Positions 29,647 through 38,374 of a stretch of 64,000 nt of DNA are shown one piece after another (position 1 is the stretch's first letter; every line of letters starts with the position of its first letter). Under the pieces are notes generated by a model. That model ran no database searches and was not told the DNA's origin. It saw only the letters and a program-made list of their open reading frames with translations. The position numbers were made by a program, and so were the translations under genes. Origin of the DNA: a virus; the IMG/VR virus record IMGVR_UViG_3300032296_003307, positions 204,740 to 268,739 of that record; one strand, given 5' to 3'.

Positions 29647-31290
29647 ATGACTGAAAAAGATTTAGTTCAGGAAGCATTACAACAAATGAAAAATTTGGAG
29701 GACGTAGTGCAAGAAAATGCAAAAGGAATACTTGGAGCAACAATGGCTCAAGAAATCTCAGAATTAGTAAAAGAGTCTTTAATTAAAGAGACTAAGAAAA
29801 AAGAGTCAATGGAACAGGATGAAGACGAAATGCCTGATGACACGGATGACATGGATGACACTATGGATTCATTATCACCTGAAGGTGACGATGATGATTT
29901 AGGTGCTGATGATGACGACGTAGATTCGATGGGAATGTCACCTGATTCGATGATGGAACCAGAAGATGATGATGTAATTGACGCAACAGGATTAGACGGC
30001 GAAAAACTTTGGAACTTATTTAAGAAAATCGACCCTAACAAAGACCAAATTTTAGTTCAAAATGATGGTGACAACATTCACATTAAAGATGATGAAAACG
30101 ATGTTGAATACATCCTTAGAATGAACGAAAGTTATGACGATGTTTATGAAGATGATTATTCTAATGTAGATGATATTTATTCTGAAGTATTCAACGAAGA
30201 CATGGGATATGATTTAGAAGAAGATGAAGACGGAATGGGTATTGAAGATGCCAATGTTGATATATTCAGCGAAGACATGGGATATGACCCCGAAGATTCA
30301 GAAACCGTTTACGAAATCACTATGGACGAAGAAATGGACGAGGAAATGGATGAAGACATGGGTTATGACTCAGGTGAGTTTGATGAAACCATCTATGAAA
30401 TTACCATGGACGAAGAAATGGACGAAGAAATGTACGAAGAAATGGATGAGGAAATGGACGAGGAAATGGACGAAATGTACCACGATGATGTCAATGAAGC
30501 AAAATACATGATAAAACCTGTTATGGGTAAAATGAAGAATAAGGGCGAAGCTAAAGAAAATAAAACCATGAAATCAGCAATGAGAGGTTTGAAGAAAGGT
30601 GAAACAAAAGAAGGTAATTATATGTCAAAACCAATAAAACCAACTAAACAAACCAAAGTTGATGGATATAAAAAAGAAACTTTACCCGAAAAAGGAATCA
30701 GTAACGTTGTAAAGAAAGAAACTAAAGAAGGGTCATTTGTAACAAAACCAAAAGGTGTTGGTATGAAACCTGGACAAAAGAAATTCGAATACAAAGAAGC
30801 TGCAAGAACTTACGGTAATGGTTCTAAAGAAGGTCGTGGTTTAAGAAAAGGAATTACACCAAATAGAAATTTTGTTTATGAAAATGAAGTTTTACAACAA
30901 GAGATTGAGACTCTAAGAGAAAAAAATGAAGAGTACAGAAAAGCACTCAACGTTTTTAGAGAAAAACTTAATGAAGTTGCGGTGTTTAATTCAAACTTAG
31001 CATACGCGACTAGGTTGTTTACAGAACATTCAACATCTAAAACTGAAAAGATTAATATTCTTAGAAGATTTGATGATGTAGAAACACTTAAAGAATCTAA
31101 ATCGTTGTATTCCGCTATTAAAAACGAGTTGTCACAAACAACAAACAATAAAGTTGTTACAGAATCTATCGAAAGAAAGATTGAAAAAACAGCATCAACA
31201 GGCTCAGCAACTAATTTGATTGAGTCTAAAACTTACGAAAATCCTCAGTTTTTAAGAATGAAAGATTTGATGGGTAAGTTACAAAAATAA
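29647..31290 (+). CDS. Prohead core scaffolding protein (gp22-like)
   Basis: 547 residues, very acidic. N-terminal helix, long Asp/Glu/Met-rich low-complexity part (about 55-280, with tandem MDEEMDEEM), a Lys-rich middle, then a coiled coil (EVLQQEIETLREKNEEYRKA) and a helical C-terminus (ETLKESKSLYSAIKNEL, IESKTYENPQFLRMKDLMGK). Position between protease and capsid genes, acidity and C-terminal coiled coil match T4-type scaffolds, which fill the prohead and are destroyed by the protease. It is longer than T4 gp22 (269), mainly through the acidic repeats. Confidence 0.8.
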   Translation: MTEKDLVQEALQQMKNLEDVVQENAKGILGATMAQEISELVKESLIKETKKKESMEQDEDEMPDDTDDMDDTMDSLSPEGDDDDLGADDDDVDSMGMSPDSMMEPEDDDVIDATGLDGEKLWNLFKKIDPNKDQILVQNDGDNIHIKDDENDVEYILRMNESYDDVYEDDYSNVDDIYSEVFNEDMGYDLEEDEDGMGIEDANVDIFSEDMGYDPEDSETVYEITMDEEMDEEMDEDMGYDSGEFDETIYEITMDEEMDEEMYEEMDEEMDEEMDEMYHDDVNEAKYMIKPVMGKMKNKGEAKENKTMKSAMRGLKKGETKEGNYMSKPIKPTKQTKVDGYKKETLPEKGISNVVKKETKEGSFVTKPKGVGMKPGQKKFEYKEAARTYGNGSKEGRGLRKGITPNRNFVYENEVLQQEIETLREKNEEYRKALNVFREKLNEVAVFNSNLAYATRLFTEHSTSKTEKINILRRFDDVETLKESKSLYSAIKNELSQTTNNKVVTESIERKIEKTASTGSATNLIESKTYENPQFLRMKDLMGKLQK

Positions 31291-31324
31291 AAAAAATAAA
31301 CATAAAAATTAAATAAAAATAAAA

Positions 31325-33208
31325 ATGGGAGCATTATTAGATTCAGGTCTTGTAGGTAACATTGGTCTTAAGCATCTTAAGGTTATCAAAGAAGACACTA
31401 TTAACAAATGGGATAAACTAGGTTTCTTAGAAGGTCTAAGAGGTCACTTAAAAGAAAATGTTGCGCAGTTGTACGAAAACCAAGCGTCTTTCTTAATTAA
31501 CGAAGCGGCTTCAACCACAGATTCAGGTTCTTTTGAAACAGTTGTATTCCCAATCGTGAGAAGAGTATTCTCTAAACTTTTGGCTAACGACATCGTTTCT
31601 GTACAAGCAATGAACTTACCTATCGGTAAATTGTTCTACTTTGTACCTAAAATTCAAGGTTACTCAGGTGGTACTTTGACATCTCCAGCATGGGGTGATG
31701 CACAATCAGGTCAGCACTACGCACCAATGGGGTCTCCAGGAAACTACCCAGGTAATCCTGATTCAGGTTATTTGGCGGCAGACAGCACAGGTGACTACAA
31801 TCCTTACTACAAGAAAAATCTTTACGATTTATTCTATGAAGGTAACGAAGCTGACTTGGACCCTCCAGGGTTGTTTGACTACTCTAAAGGTAGATGGTCC
31901 GCAATCACTTCAACTACTTTGACTCAGAGATGGGTTGGTAGCAACTTAGTTGATTGGGGTGTAAGTGCTAGCACAGAATATAGAAAAATTATTCTTAAGA
32001 TGTGTGGATTTGCTGATACAGGCGCAGGTAAATTAATCGGTCCTAACGGTAACGAAATGGACACTGAAGAATTCTTGGCTAGTTTACAAATCAGAACTTT
32101 GAAATCTGCAGGTTCTTCAGGAACAGGTTCTTTCTCAGGTCTTTCTATGTCAGACATCAATGGTGTTTCTAACCCATTGTTATTCAGAGTTGTAACTCAA
32201 ATCTACGGTCAAGGTATTGTACAGTACGGAGGTTACGCATCAACTTCATGGGCTTCTACAGGTTCAGGTGGAAAATTCTGGAATACTTGTGACGCTAACG
32301 GTTGTATTTACTTGGAAGTTGATTTACAACAACCAGTATGTATTGATTGTGCAACTAACTCACTTGATGGTTACTCAGGTTACACTACAGGTGGTGAAGG
32401 GTTAGCACCTGACGCTTCATTCTTCGCAGTATTTAGAAGATATGAAGAGTTAGAATTTGAAGATAAAATTGGTGAAGTTTCTTTTGATTTGGAATCTGTA
32501 ACAGTTTCCGTAACTGAAAGAAAATTGAGAGCTCAGTGGTCTCCTGAATTAGCACAGGACGTTGCAGCATTCCATAACATCGACGCTGAGGCTGAATTAA
32601 CAGCTTTATTGTCAGAACAAATCGCGGCTGAAATCGACAGAGAAATCTTAAGAGATTTGAGAAAAGGTGCGGCTTGGAACTTAAGATGGGATTACAACGG
32701 ATGGAAGAGACTTTCTCAGACTACATCATACACACAAAAAGATTGGAACCAAACTTTGATTACCGCAGTTAACCAAATCTCAGCACAGATTCACAAATCT
32801 ACTTTGAGAGGTGGAGCTAACTGGATTGTTGTGTCTTCTGAAATTAGTGCAATTTTTGATGATTTGGAATACTTCCACGTGTCAAACGCAGCACCTGAAC
32901 AGGACCAATATAACATGGGTATTGAAAGAGTAGGTACTTTGGCAGGTAGATACCAAGTTTACAGAGACCCTTACTTCCCAGCTAACCAAGTGTTGTTGGG
33001 TCACAAAGGAACATCTTTGTTAGACACAGGTTACATATACGCACCATATGTACCTCTACAATTAACTCCAACAATGTATAACCCATTCAACTTCACACCT
33101 ATCAAGGGTATCATGACAAGATACGCTAAGAAGATGGTTAACAACCGTTTCTATGGTAGAATTACAGTTGACGGCGTAAGAACATTTGACTTGAGAGAAT
33201 TGAGATAA
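31325..33208 (+). CDS. Major capsid protein (gp23-like)
   Basis: 627 residues (T4 gp23 has 521). The N-terminal ~60 residues are helical and end in FLINEAAS: I-N-E60 then Ala, the expected prohead-protease cut. After it, VVFPIVRRVFSKLLANDIVSVQAMNLPIG resembles the gp23 start of the mature chain, and ELEFEDKIGEVSFDLESVTVSV, AELTALLSEQIAAEIDREIL and the C-terminal YAPYVPLQLTP ... GIMTRYAKKMVNNRFYGRI match conserved gp23 regions. Extra length lies in a Gly/Ser/Tyr-rich insert at about 115-360. No octamer is upstream, so transcription from the scaffold promoter is likely. A terminator follows. Confidence 0.93.
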   Translation: MGALLDSGLVGNIGLKHLKVIKEDTINKWDKLGFLEGLRGHLKENVAQLYENQASFLINEAASTTDSGSFETVVFPIVRRVFSKLLANDIVSVQAMNLPIGKLFYFVPKIQGYSGGTLTSPAWGDAQSGQHYAPMGSPGNYPGNPDSGYLAADSTGDYNPYYKKNLYDLFYEGNEADLDPPGLFDYSKGRWSAITSTTLTQRWVGSNLVDWGVSASTEYRKIILKMCGFADTGAGKLIGPNGNEMDTEEFLASLQIRTLKSAGSSGTGSFSGLSMSDINGVSNPLLFRVVTQIYGQGIVQYGGYASTSWASTGSGGKFWNTCDANGCIYLEVDLQQPVCIDCATNSLDGYSGYTTGGEGLAPDASFFAVFRRYEELEFEDKIGEVSFDLESVTVSVTERKLRAQWSPELAQDVAAFHNIDAEAELTALLSEQIAAEIDREILRDLRKGAAWNLRWDYNGWKRLSQTTSYTQKDWNQTLITAVNQISAQIHKSTLRGGANWIVVSSEISAIFDDLEYFHVSNAAPEQDQYNMGIERVGTLAGRYQVYRDPYFPANQVLLGHKGTSLLDTGYIYAPYVPLQLTPTMYNPFNFTPIKGIMTRYAKKMVNNRFYGRITVDGVRTFDLRELR

Positions 33209-33221
33209 TCATTCTTAACTT

Positions 33222-33254
33222 AAAAAAAGGGTCCAAAAAGGACCCTTTTTTTTT
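33222..33254 (+). terminator. Bidirectional terminator
   Basis: GGGTCC/GGACCC hairpin flanked by A7 and T9 between the capsid gene and the convergent small gene. Confidence 0.85.
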
Positions 33255-33492
33255 ATTCTTTTTTTTCTTCATTATCAACATTTTCTTGATAAGAAATTTT
33301 TCTAATTAATTTAGAAACAATTTCGCTTTCTATCAAAGTAAACGCACCTCGAGTAAATGAAGATTCTAACGCTTTAATTATTAAAAATCTAACTTGTTCG
33401 TCATCCATGTTATCGATTAATTTATTTAACTGAGTTGACGATTCCCAACTAATTGTATCGAATAACATATTTATATTTTTTTTATTGCTCAT
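33253..33492 (-). CDS. Small hypothetical protein (79 aa)
   Basis: Start chosen at ATG 33492 (MSNKKNINMLFDTISWESS), since the longer frame would run into the divergent gene. Helical, with NMDDEQVRFLIIKALESSF. Only 25 bp separate it from the divergent gene's start, so the two promoters overlap. Function unknown. Confidence 0.5.
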   Translation of the reverse strand: MSNKKNINMLFDTISWESSTQLNKLIDNMDDEQVRFLIIKALESSFTRGAFTLIESEIVSKLIRKISYQENVDNEEKKE

Positions 33493-33498
33493 AATCTG

Positions 33499-33506
33499 AT
33501 ATTTAT
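33499..33506 (+). promoter_or_regulatory. Candidate late promoter octamer (ATATTTAT)
   Basis: ATATTTAT, 11 nt before ATG 33518. Confidence 0.5.
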
Positions 33507-33517
33507 TAATATAAGAA

Positions 33518-34195
33518 ATGTCTAACAAAAAAACAATATCAGAGATAACGGGCACGGGCGGTTCAGGTTCTTTCAAAATTCCTTTGAATTTGGCACCTAG
33601 AATGTGGACAAAAGAACAGATGGGTGCGTTTACAGAACCAGTATCACACTACTTAAACCCAAACGTCGCATATGATAGTTATGACGGGACATTAAAAATG
33701 AGTAAACAGGAAATAAACAAACAAGAAAAAAAGGCTAAAAAAATGGCTAATTTTATGAAAAAAATTGAAAACGAGTTACCAAAGGGGACTCCTAAGTACA
33801 TACAAACCCAAGCTAATTTACCCAAAGACGAATATAAACCCGTACTACAAGAAGATTTAGCGGTTTGGTTCGGTAAAAAGAAAAAAGGTAAAGGTAGCTC
33901 CCAACCACAAGGACCATGGGTTAATATTTGTAGAAAAAAAGAAGGCGGTGGTCATCCACCTTGTGGCAGACCAGATGCCGACCCTAAAGGATACCCAAAG
34001 TGTAGAGCTGCCGGAGTGGCGGCAAAAATGACAGATTCGCAAAAAAAATCCGCATGTGCTCAAAAAAGAAGAGAAGAAAAAAAGGACACACAATCAGGTA
34101 AAGGTCAAAAACCGGTTATGACCTCATACAAACCTAAAAATGAATCTTTAAGAGAAATTATTGTTTCTATTCTTAGAGAAGAAACTTCTATTTAA
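33518..34195 (+). CDS. Basic protein with Cys-containing phage domain and C-terminal tag
   Basis: 225 residues, highly basic. Residues about 110-195 contain EDLAVWFGKKKKGKGS, WVNICRKKEGGGHPPCGRPD and GYPKCRAAGVAAKMTDSQKK, a small Cys/Gly/Lys domain I recall from large-phage proteins (DUF6321-like, name from memory). The C-terminus SLREIIVSILREETSI is a tag-like helix with L-R-E. Basic, tagged proteins would suit co-packaging with DNA. The 3' end overlaps the convergent gene by 8 bp. Confidence 0.6.
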   Translation: MSNKKTISEITGTGGSGSFKIPLNLAPRMWTKEQMGAFTEPVSHYLNPNVAYDSYDGTLKMSKQEINKQEKKAKKMANFMKKIENELPKGTPKYIQTQANLPKDEYKPVLQEDLAVWFGKKKKGKGSSQPQGPWVNICRKKEGGGHPPCGRPDADPKGYPKCRAAGVAAKMTDSQKKSACAQKRREEKKDTQSGKGQKPVMTSYKPKNESLREIIVSILREETSI

Positions 34196-34598
34196 TATTA
34201 TCCGAAATAGTTTTAAGTGAGTGCTTAATGTTTGAAGTTATTTCGCTTTCAAATTTTTGTCTTCTTGTTTCTAACTCCGTATTAAATAAATTAGTAACCA
34301 CCTCTATACCTTTTCCTTCTATTACTAAAGAATAACTATAAACGTGATTAATTATGTTTACATGCCTACCCTCAATAATTACATATATATCTAATTCATC
34401 ATTTCTTATATACCTTTTGTTTGATAAGGGCGTTATTAATAACGTAGTTTGTTCTAATGGTATTAGTTTTTTACATATTTCAACACATTGACGTTCGTGT
34501 TGACTTTTAACCAATCTTGTTGGGTCACTAATTTTGTGTAGTTTAATCCCTTGTTTCTGTACAAACCTTTTTAGTTTGTGAAGTATATTTCTTGACAT
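34188..34598 (-). CDS. Hypothetical protein
   Basis: 136 residues, basic N-terminus (MSRNILHKLKRFVQKQGIK) and a beta-type middle (LDIYVIIEGRHVNIINHVYSYSLVIEG), no membrane segment. Probably last gene of the baseplate-region transcript. Not recognised. Confidence 0.55.
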   Translation of the reverse strand: MSRNILHKLKRFVQKQGIKLHKISDPTRLVKSQHERQCVEICKKLIPLEQTTLLITPLSNKRYIRNDELDIYVIIEGRHVNIINHVYSYSLVIEGKGIEVVTNLFNTELETRRQKFESEITSNIKHSLKTISDNIK

Positions 34599-34639
34599 AT
34601 GTTTAAAAACAAATGTAAATATAAGATAAAAAAATTAGA

Positions 34640-35119
34640 TTAACAATATGTACCTGAACATCTTTTTTTTCCATCTAAACCAGGCATTTTTCCTTTACAT
34701 ACTTGAACCGCATATCCGTTTGCGTAAGCCGAAGGGTATACGTCAAATTTGGCTTTAGCTGCAGATTTACCTCTTGCACATAACTTAGTGCCTGTTTTTT
34801 TTCTACCCTCAGTCATAGTATCAATCATTTGGTCATCCATTTCTTCATCATCGGAACCTTCCGTTTCATTCATTAAAAAATCAAATACTTGGTCCATATT
34901 GTTTTTTGCTTCGGCAATATGGTCTTGAGCCCAATCATGACCATTATCTAAAATACCTTCAATTACGGATTTATCCATATCAAGAAGTATTTCGCACTGT
35001 CTTTTCATTTGTTCTAAATTGGAAAAAAACATATACCTGTTTGATTCTACACCACCACCTTCATTAAGAAGTTTATTTATTATTCTTTTTAAATCGTTTT
35101 CTGATAATTTTGTTCTCAT
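34640..35119 (-). CDS. Tagged protein with DUF5872-like C-terminal domain
   Basis: 159 residues. N-terminus KLSENDLKRIINKLLNEGGG is a tag-like helix with L-N-E before Gly. A helical middle precedes a Cys-containing C-terminal domain (GTKLCARGKSAAKAKFDVYP, then SAYANGYAVQVCKGKMPG) resembling the DUF5872-type module of large phages and some bacteria (name from memory). Start overlaps the upstream stop by 4 bp. Candidate internal virion protein. Confidence 0.6.
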   Translation of the reverse strand: MRTKLSENDLKRIINKLLNEGGGVESNRYMFFSNLEQMKRQCEILLDMDKSVIEGILDNGHDWAQDHIAEAKNNMDQVFDFLMNETEGSDDEEMDDQMIDTMTEGRKKTGTKLCARGKSAAKAKFDVYPSAYANGYAVQVCKGKMPGLDGKKRCSGTYC

Positions 35120-36627
35120 TTTGAGTTTACTATTTGGAATTTTAATTGTTTTTTATAAGTATCTACTTGACCACTAGAATTAACTTTTATATCTATAAAA
35201 TATTCGTTTGGTATTTTGTCTCTAGTGTCAAAAATAAAATAATACTCATTTGGTGTTCTGTTTATATTTGTCCAATCTTGAACTAATACTTCAGTAGTGC
35301 CTTCCATTACGTATACCCTATACTGTGCGGATATCTTTTGTAATGTCTCTTGAGCCGAGTATGCTTTTTTAATTGTTACCCCAACTTTTCTGACATCTGT
35401 ATCTAATATTTTTTCACTTTGTTTTATACCGTAAAAATCAAACCCAAAGATTGATGGGTCTTTACTGTATTGACCAACAATACCAAAAGTAGTTATGGCT
35501 TTTAACGCAAATTGGTTTTCAATTGTCCCTAAATTCGCACCATCTAAAATAACATCTGACCATTTGTCGTAAAATAAACATGGTGTTGTGTACCCTGTAA
35601 TTGCCGGTACAGTTACTTCGTAAACCCCCTTTGTCTTTAGACATGTTGTGAGTCCACTTAAATAAGAAGGTATATCTCCATAAGGGTCTTCAATATTAAC
35701 AACAGGTTCAGTGTCTAAATTTGACAATTCTCCCGCATCATTATAAACATACAAATACAATTTATTTTGTTTTTTTTCTACAAAATTATTTCTGTCATCG
35801 TCTATTAAGTCATCGTAAGTGGTTAAAAGATACGGTTCATAAAAAGTTTGTGTGTACTTAGTAAAAAAACCAACAGAATAATTTGTGGTTAAACCCGTGA
35901 TTATTTCAAAAGCGGGTTTGTAAGCGATTATCCAACCAGTAACACCTGTTAAAGAACCGTTTAAAATGGAATTTATTTCGTTGGACATATCAAACTCAAT
36001 ATCCTCATTTCCTAATTCAAAATGTTGTGTATCAACAATTGTTAGGTTTTCATAATTCTGACCTGAAAAAGACGATGTGTTTAAATTGCTGTAAATTCCC
36101 GGTGTTTGCCAATTTTCAATCGTACTCCTTTGGAAAAAATTACTTGGTCTGTCAGAATAAGTGTCTGTATCAAAAAAAGTGTTGTTAGTAAATGACGCTA
36201 AATAATTATTGTTTGTTTTTGTCAAATTATTAAAGTCGTATCCAACACCCTCGTCCCACGTTTGTGTGGTTCCACTACTTGTTAGTGGTATTCTGATTAA
36301 TACTAAATCAAATGATGTTGCTCTTTGTGAACCTGTCGAAGTTGTGGTATTTAATAAAGCCTCGTCAAAAGAAGAGGTGTTTCTCATTTTTAATGTATGT
36401 GTCATAGAAGAAAAAGAGGTACATCCTGTTGAAATTTCTCCTGACGCAATTTTTTCTTCTAATAAAGTTAAATCAATATCAAAAATAAATCTAGTGTAAC
36501 TAATCGGTTCTAATGCGAGTTGATTTGACCCAAAAGTTAATTCAGTTACGGGGTTTCTAGCCGTATTGGTATATGCGCCAAATATGATAGTATTATTTCT
36601 GTTAAAATATGAATTTAAAATTGACAT
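35116..36627 (-). CDS. Beta-rich virion (baseplate/tail) protein
   Basis: 503 residues, almost wholly beta-type with many Thr/Asn/Tyr and no Lys-rich helices. Repeated domain-like segments such as YTRFIFDIDLTLLEEKI and GVTGWIIAYKPAFEIITG suggest several stacked beta-sandwich modules. It follows the gp5-like OB protein, so a baseplate or short-fibre role is likely. Its octamer overlaps the upstream stop. Confidence 0.55.
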   Translation of the reverse strand: MSILNSYFNRNNTIIFGAYTNTARNPVTELTFGSNQLALEPISYTRFIFDIDLTLLEEKIASGEISTGCTSFSSMTHTLKMRNTSSFDEALLNTTTSTGSQRATSFDLVLIRIPLTSSGTTQTWDEGVGYDFNNLTKTNNNYLASFTNNTFFDTDTYSDRPSNFFQRSTIENWQTPGIYSNLNTSSFSGQNYENLTIVDTQHFELGNEDIEFDMSNEINSILNGSLTGVTGWIIAYKPAFEIITGLTTNYSVGFFTKYTQTFYEPYLLTTYDDLIDDDRNNFVEKKQNKLYLYVYNDAGELSNLDTEPVVNIEDPYGDIPSYLSGLTTCLKTKGVYEVTVPAITGYTTPCLFYDKWSDVILDGANLGTIENQFALKAITTFGIVGQYSKDPSIFGFDFYGIKQSEKILDTDVRKVGVTIKKAYSAQETLQKISAQYRVYVMEGTTEVLVQDWTNINRTPNEYYFIFDTRDKIPNEYFIDIKVNSSGQVDTYKKQLKFQIVNSK

Positions 36628-36632
36628 CTATT

Positions 36633-36640
36633 ATAAATAT
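36633..36640 (-). promoter_or_regulatory. Candidate late promoter octamer (ATATTTAT)
   Basis: ATATTTAT on the minus strand, 5 nt before ATG 36627. Confidence 0.55.
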
Positions 36641-38163
36641 CAATTCATTCTAATATTTTCATTCAGTATGGTTTGGTTTGCATTGTTTAATTCAAATAAA
36701 ATTTGTTGGACTGTTGTACCATCAGTACCTACGGGTACCGCAGCCAATCCATGATATGAGTGAACGTGAGATATCATAAATTTTATGACCAAATTAAGAA
36801 GACTTATTAATTCTTCACCTCTTACCATAGAACTTGTATTTGGTAAAATATTGTCTAAAATTTGTGATTGGTTAATTCCATATATTGTGTTTTCAATATC
36901 TAACTCTTTTGCCAAGTGTGATAATAATAAAACATTATCGGCACCTAAAATTCCGTAAGTTACAGGGTTTGTTGTGTTTTCAGTTTCTTGGATTTCACTA
37001 AAAACCGTTTTTGTTGGTTTTCCGGTTGCGTTTTCACTTAACACAATACCAAAACCATTGTCTTGATTACTTGGGTTATCGTAGTCGGCATCTAAAAAAG
37101 AAATGTTGTTGTAAAATCTATTAAAATTATTCTCAGATACATTACCATCTACAGAAGTAATTGTTGTAATATTTGGTTTAAAAATAAAAGGAAATCTATT
37201 TTCTGATAAATCGGGACCGCTTTCACCTGTATCAGGAATTGTTAAATTATTCCAAGCAACATCAGATATAAAATTATTTATTATTTCTACCGCATCGTCA
37301 AAACTTTCATTTTTAAATTGTTGTGTATAATATATTTGAGAAATAGAACTTAAATCAGAATTAAAAACTATTGTTTCTGTGGTTGCACTTCTTGATAATG
37401 GTAATTTATATAAATTTACACTACCTGTAAACCTACCCAATAAATTATCTAAATTTTGTATATCCCATTCTACCAAATATCTAACAAATAATTCATCATC
37501 TTCTAATCTAAACGTTTTTCTTGGGGGTTGTTTAATTAAAGTTTCCTTAAAATTTGTTAGTTGTAAAAATGACCTCCTCGTGTACCCTATTGGGTAATCA
37601 TGAACAGATAGATTTTGTGTTTTACCTGCTCTAACTAATACTTCTTCTGCCTTTACAATTACATCCGCAGAACCTCTGCCTATAATACCGTAATCCTCAG
37701 GTTGAGGAAAGATTCCCTCTGATTGGGGGTTGTTGTATTCCCCTTCACTATTTTTAAGTTCTAATGTTGGTAAAATTTGAGGACCTTCACCTGTTTGTTG
37801 TTTCATCGCTTGGAAGTTCTCAAAAGGAATTGCCATTGGAGAGGAATATTGACCAGGAACATAATAAGCGTCTTGCCAAGGATACAATGAGTTTTGATAA
37901 AAAATGTTAATCCTTTCACCCTCAATCATGGGTAAACTTAAAAACAGTGGAACCAAAGGTCTTACCACCAAAGGGTCTATGGGACCTTTTCTTGGGTCTG
38001 TATTCCATTTGTATTTTCCATCAATACCATAAGCCTCAATAACCGCTAATATTGATTTATCTTCAGGTTCGGCTCTTACCCTACCCAAATCCAATGGGTC
38101 TTGAACATCAACGACCAAAGCGGGAAATATTATTCGGTATTCGTTTTTAACTATATCAGGCAT
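36640..38163 (-). CDS. Baseplate hub protein with gp5-like OB fold
   Basis: 507 residues. N-terminal domain: YRIIFPALVVDVQDPLDLGR then VRAEPEDK, and GERINIFYQNSLYPWQDAYY. This matches gp5/VgrG OB domains (T4 gp5: MDPLKLGRVRV ... VEGTRV). No lysozyme motif or triple-stranded beta-helix repeat is visible, so the spike tip may be another protein. The rest is beta-rich with a helical C-terminus (ELISLLNLVIKFMISHVHSY). Overlaps the preceding 72-residue gene by 8 bp. Confidence 0.7.
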   Translation of the reverse strand: MPDIVKNEYRIIFPALVVDVQDPLDLGRVRAEPEDKSILAVIEAYGIDGKYKWNTDPRKGPIDPLVVRPLVPLFLSLPMIEGERINIFYQNSLYPWQDAYYVPGQYSSPMAIPFENFQAMKQQTGEGPQILPTLELKNSEGEYNNPQSEGIFPQPEDYGIIGRGSADVIVKAEEVLVRAGKTQNLSVHDYPIGYTRRSFLQLTNFKETLIKQPPRKTFRLEDDELFVRYLVEWDIQNLDNLLGRFTGSVNLYKLPLSRSATTETIVFNSDLSSISQIYYTQQFKNESFDDAVEIINNFISDVAWNNLTIPDTGESGPDLSENRFPFIFKPNITTITSVDGNVSENNFNRFYNNISFLDADYDNPSNQDNGFGIVLSENATGKPTKTVFSEIQETENTTNPVTYGILGADNVLLLSHLAKELDIENTIYGINQSQILDNILPNTSSMVRGEELISLLNLVIKFMISHVHSYHGLAAVPVGTDGTTVQQILFELNNANQTILNENIRMN

Positions 38164-38374
38164 TGTTTCTATTTCTGAATTCTTTATGTATTATATCATA
38201 CATTGTTTCGATGTTGTCCAAATGATGTGTCAATTGAACTATGGTTTCTTTTGTTTGGTCAAAGTCTTCTCTTAAAAAGTCCATCGCCTTTATTAAGTCA
38301 GAGTTTGGTCTATCGTTAACTTCTTTGACAATTGTTGTCAATTCTTCCACTGTTATTTTTCCTAAGTCAATCAT
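38156..38374 (-). CDS. Small coiled-coil protein
   Basis: 72 residues, helical throughout (DFLREDFDQTKETIVQLTHH), no other motif. Starts with an ATGA overlap on the upstream 641-residue gene and overlaps the hub gene start, so it is tightly coupled to baseplate genes. Possibly a chaperone or connector; unknown. Confidence 0.55.
   Translation of the reverse strand: MIDLGKITVEELTTIVKEVNDRPNSDLIKAMDFLREDFDQTKETIVQLTHHLDNIETMYDIIHKEFRNRNNA

Noticed and set aside
29647-31290. Plus-strand frame-shifted Lys/Trp/Met-rich protein within the scaffold gene (30224-30511)
   Set aside because: It is a frame shadow of the acidic GAAATGGAC repeats; the acidic frame is continuous across the gene.
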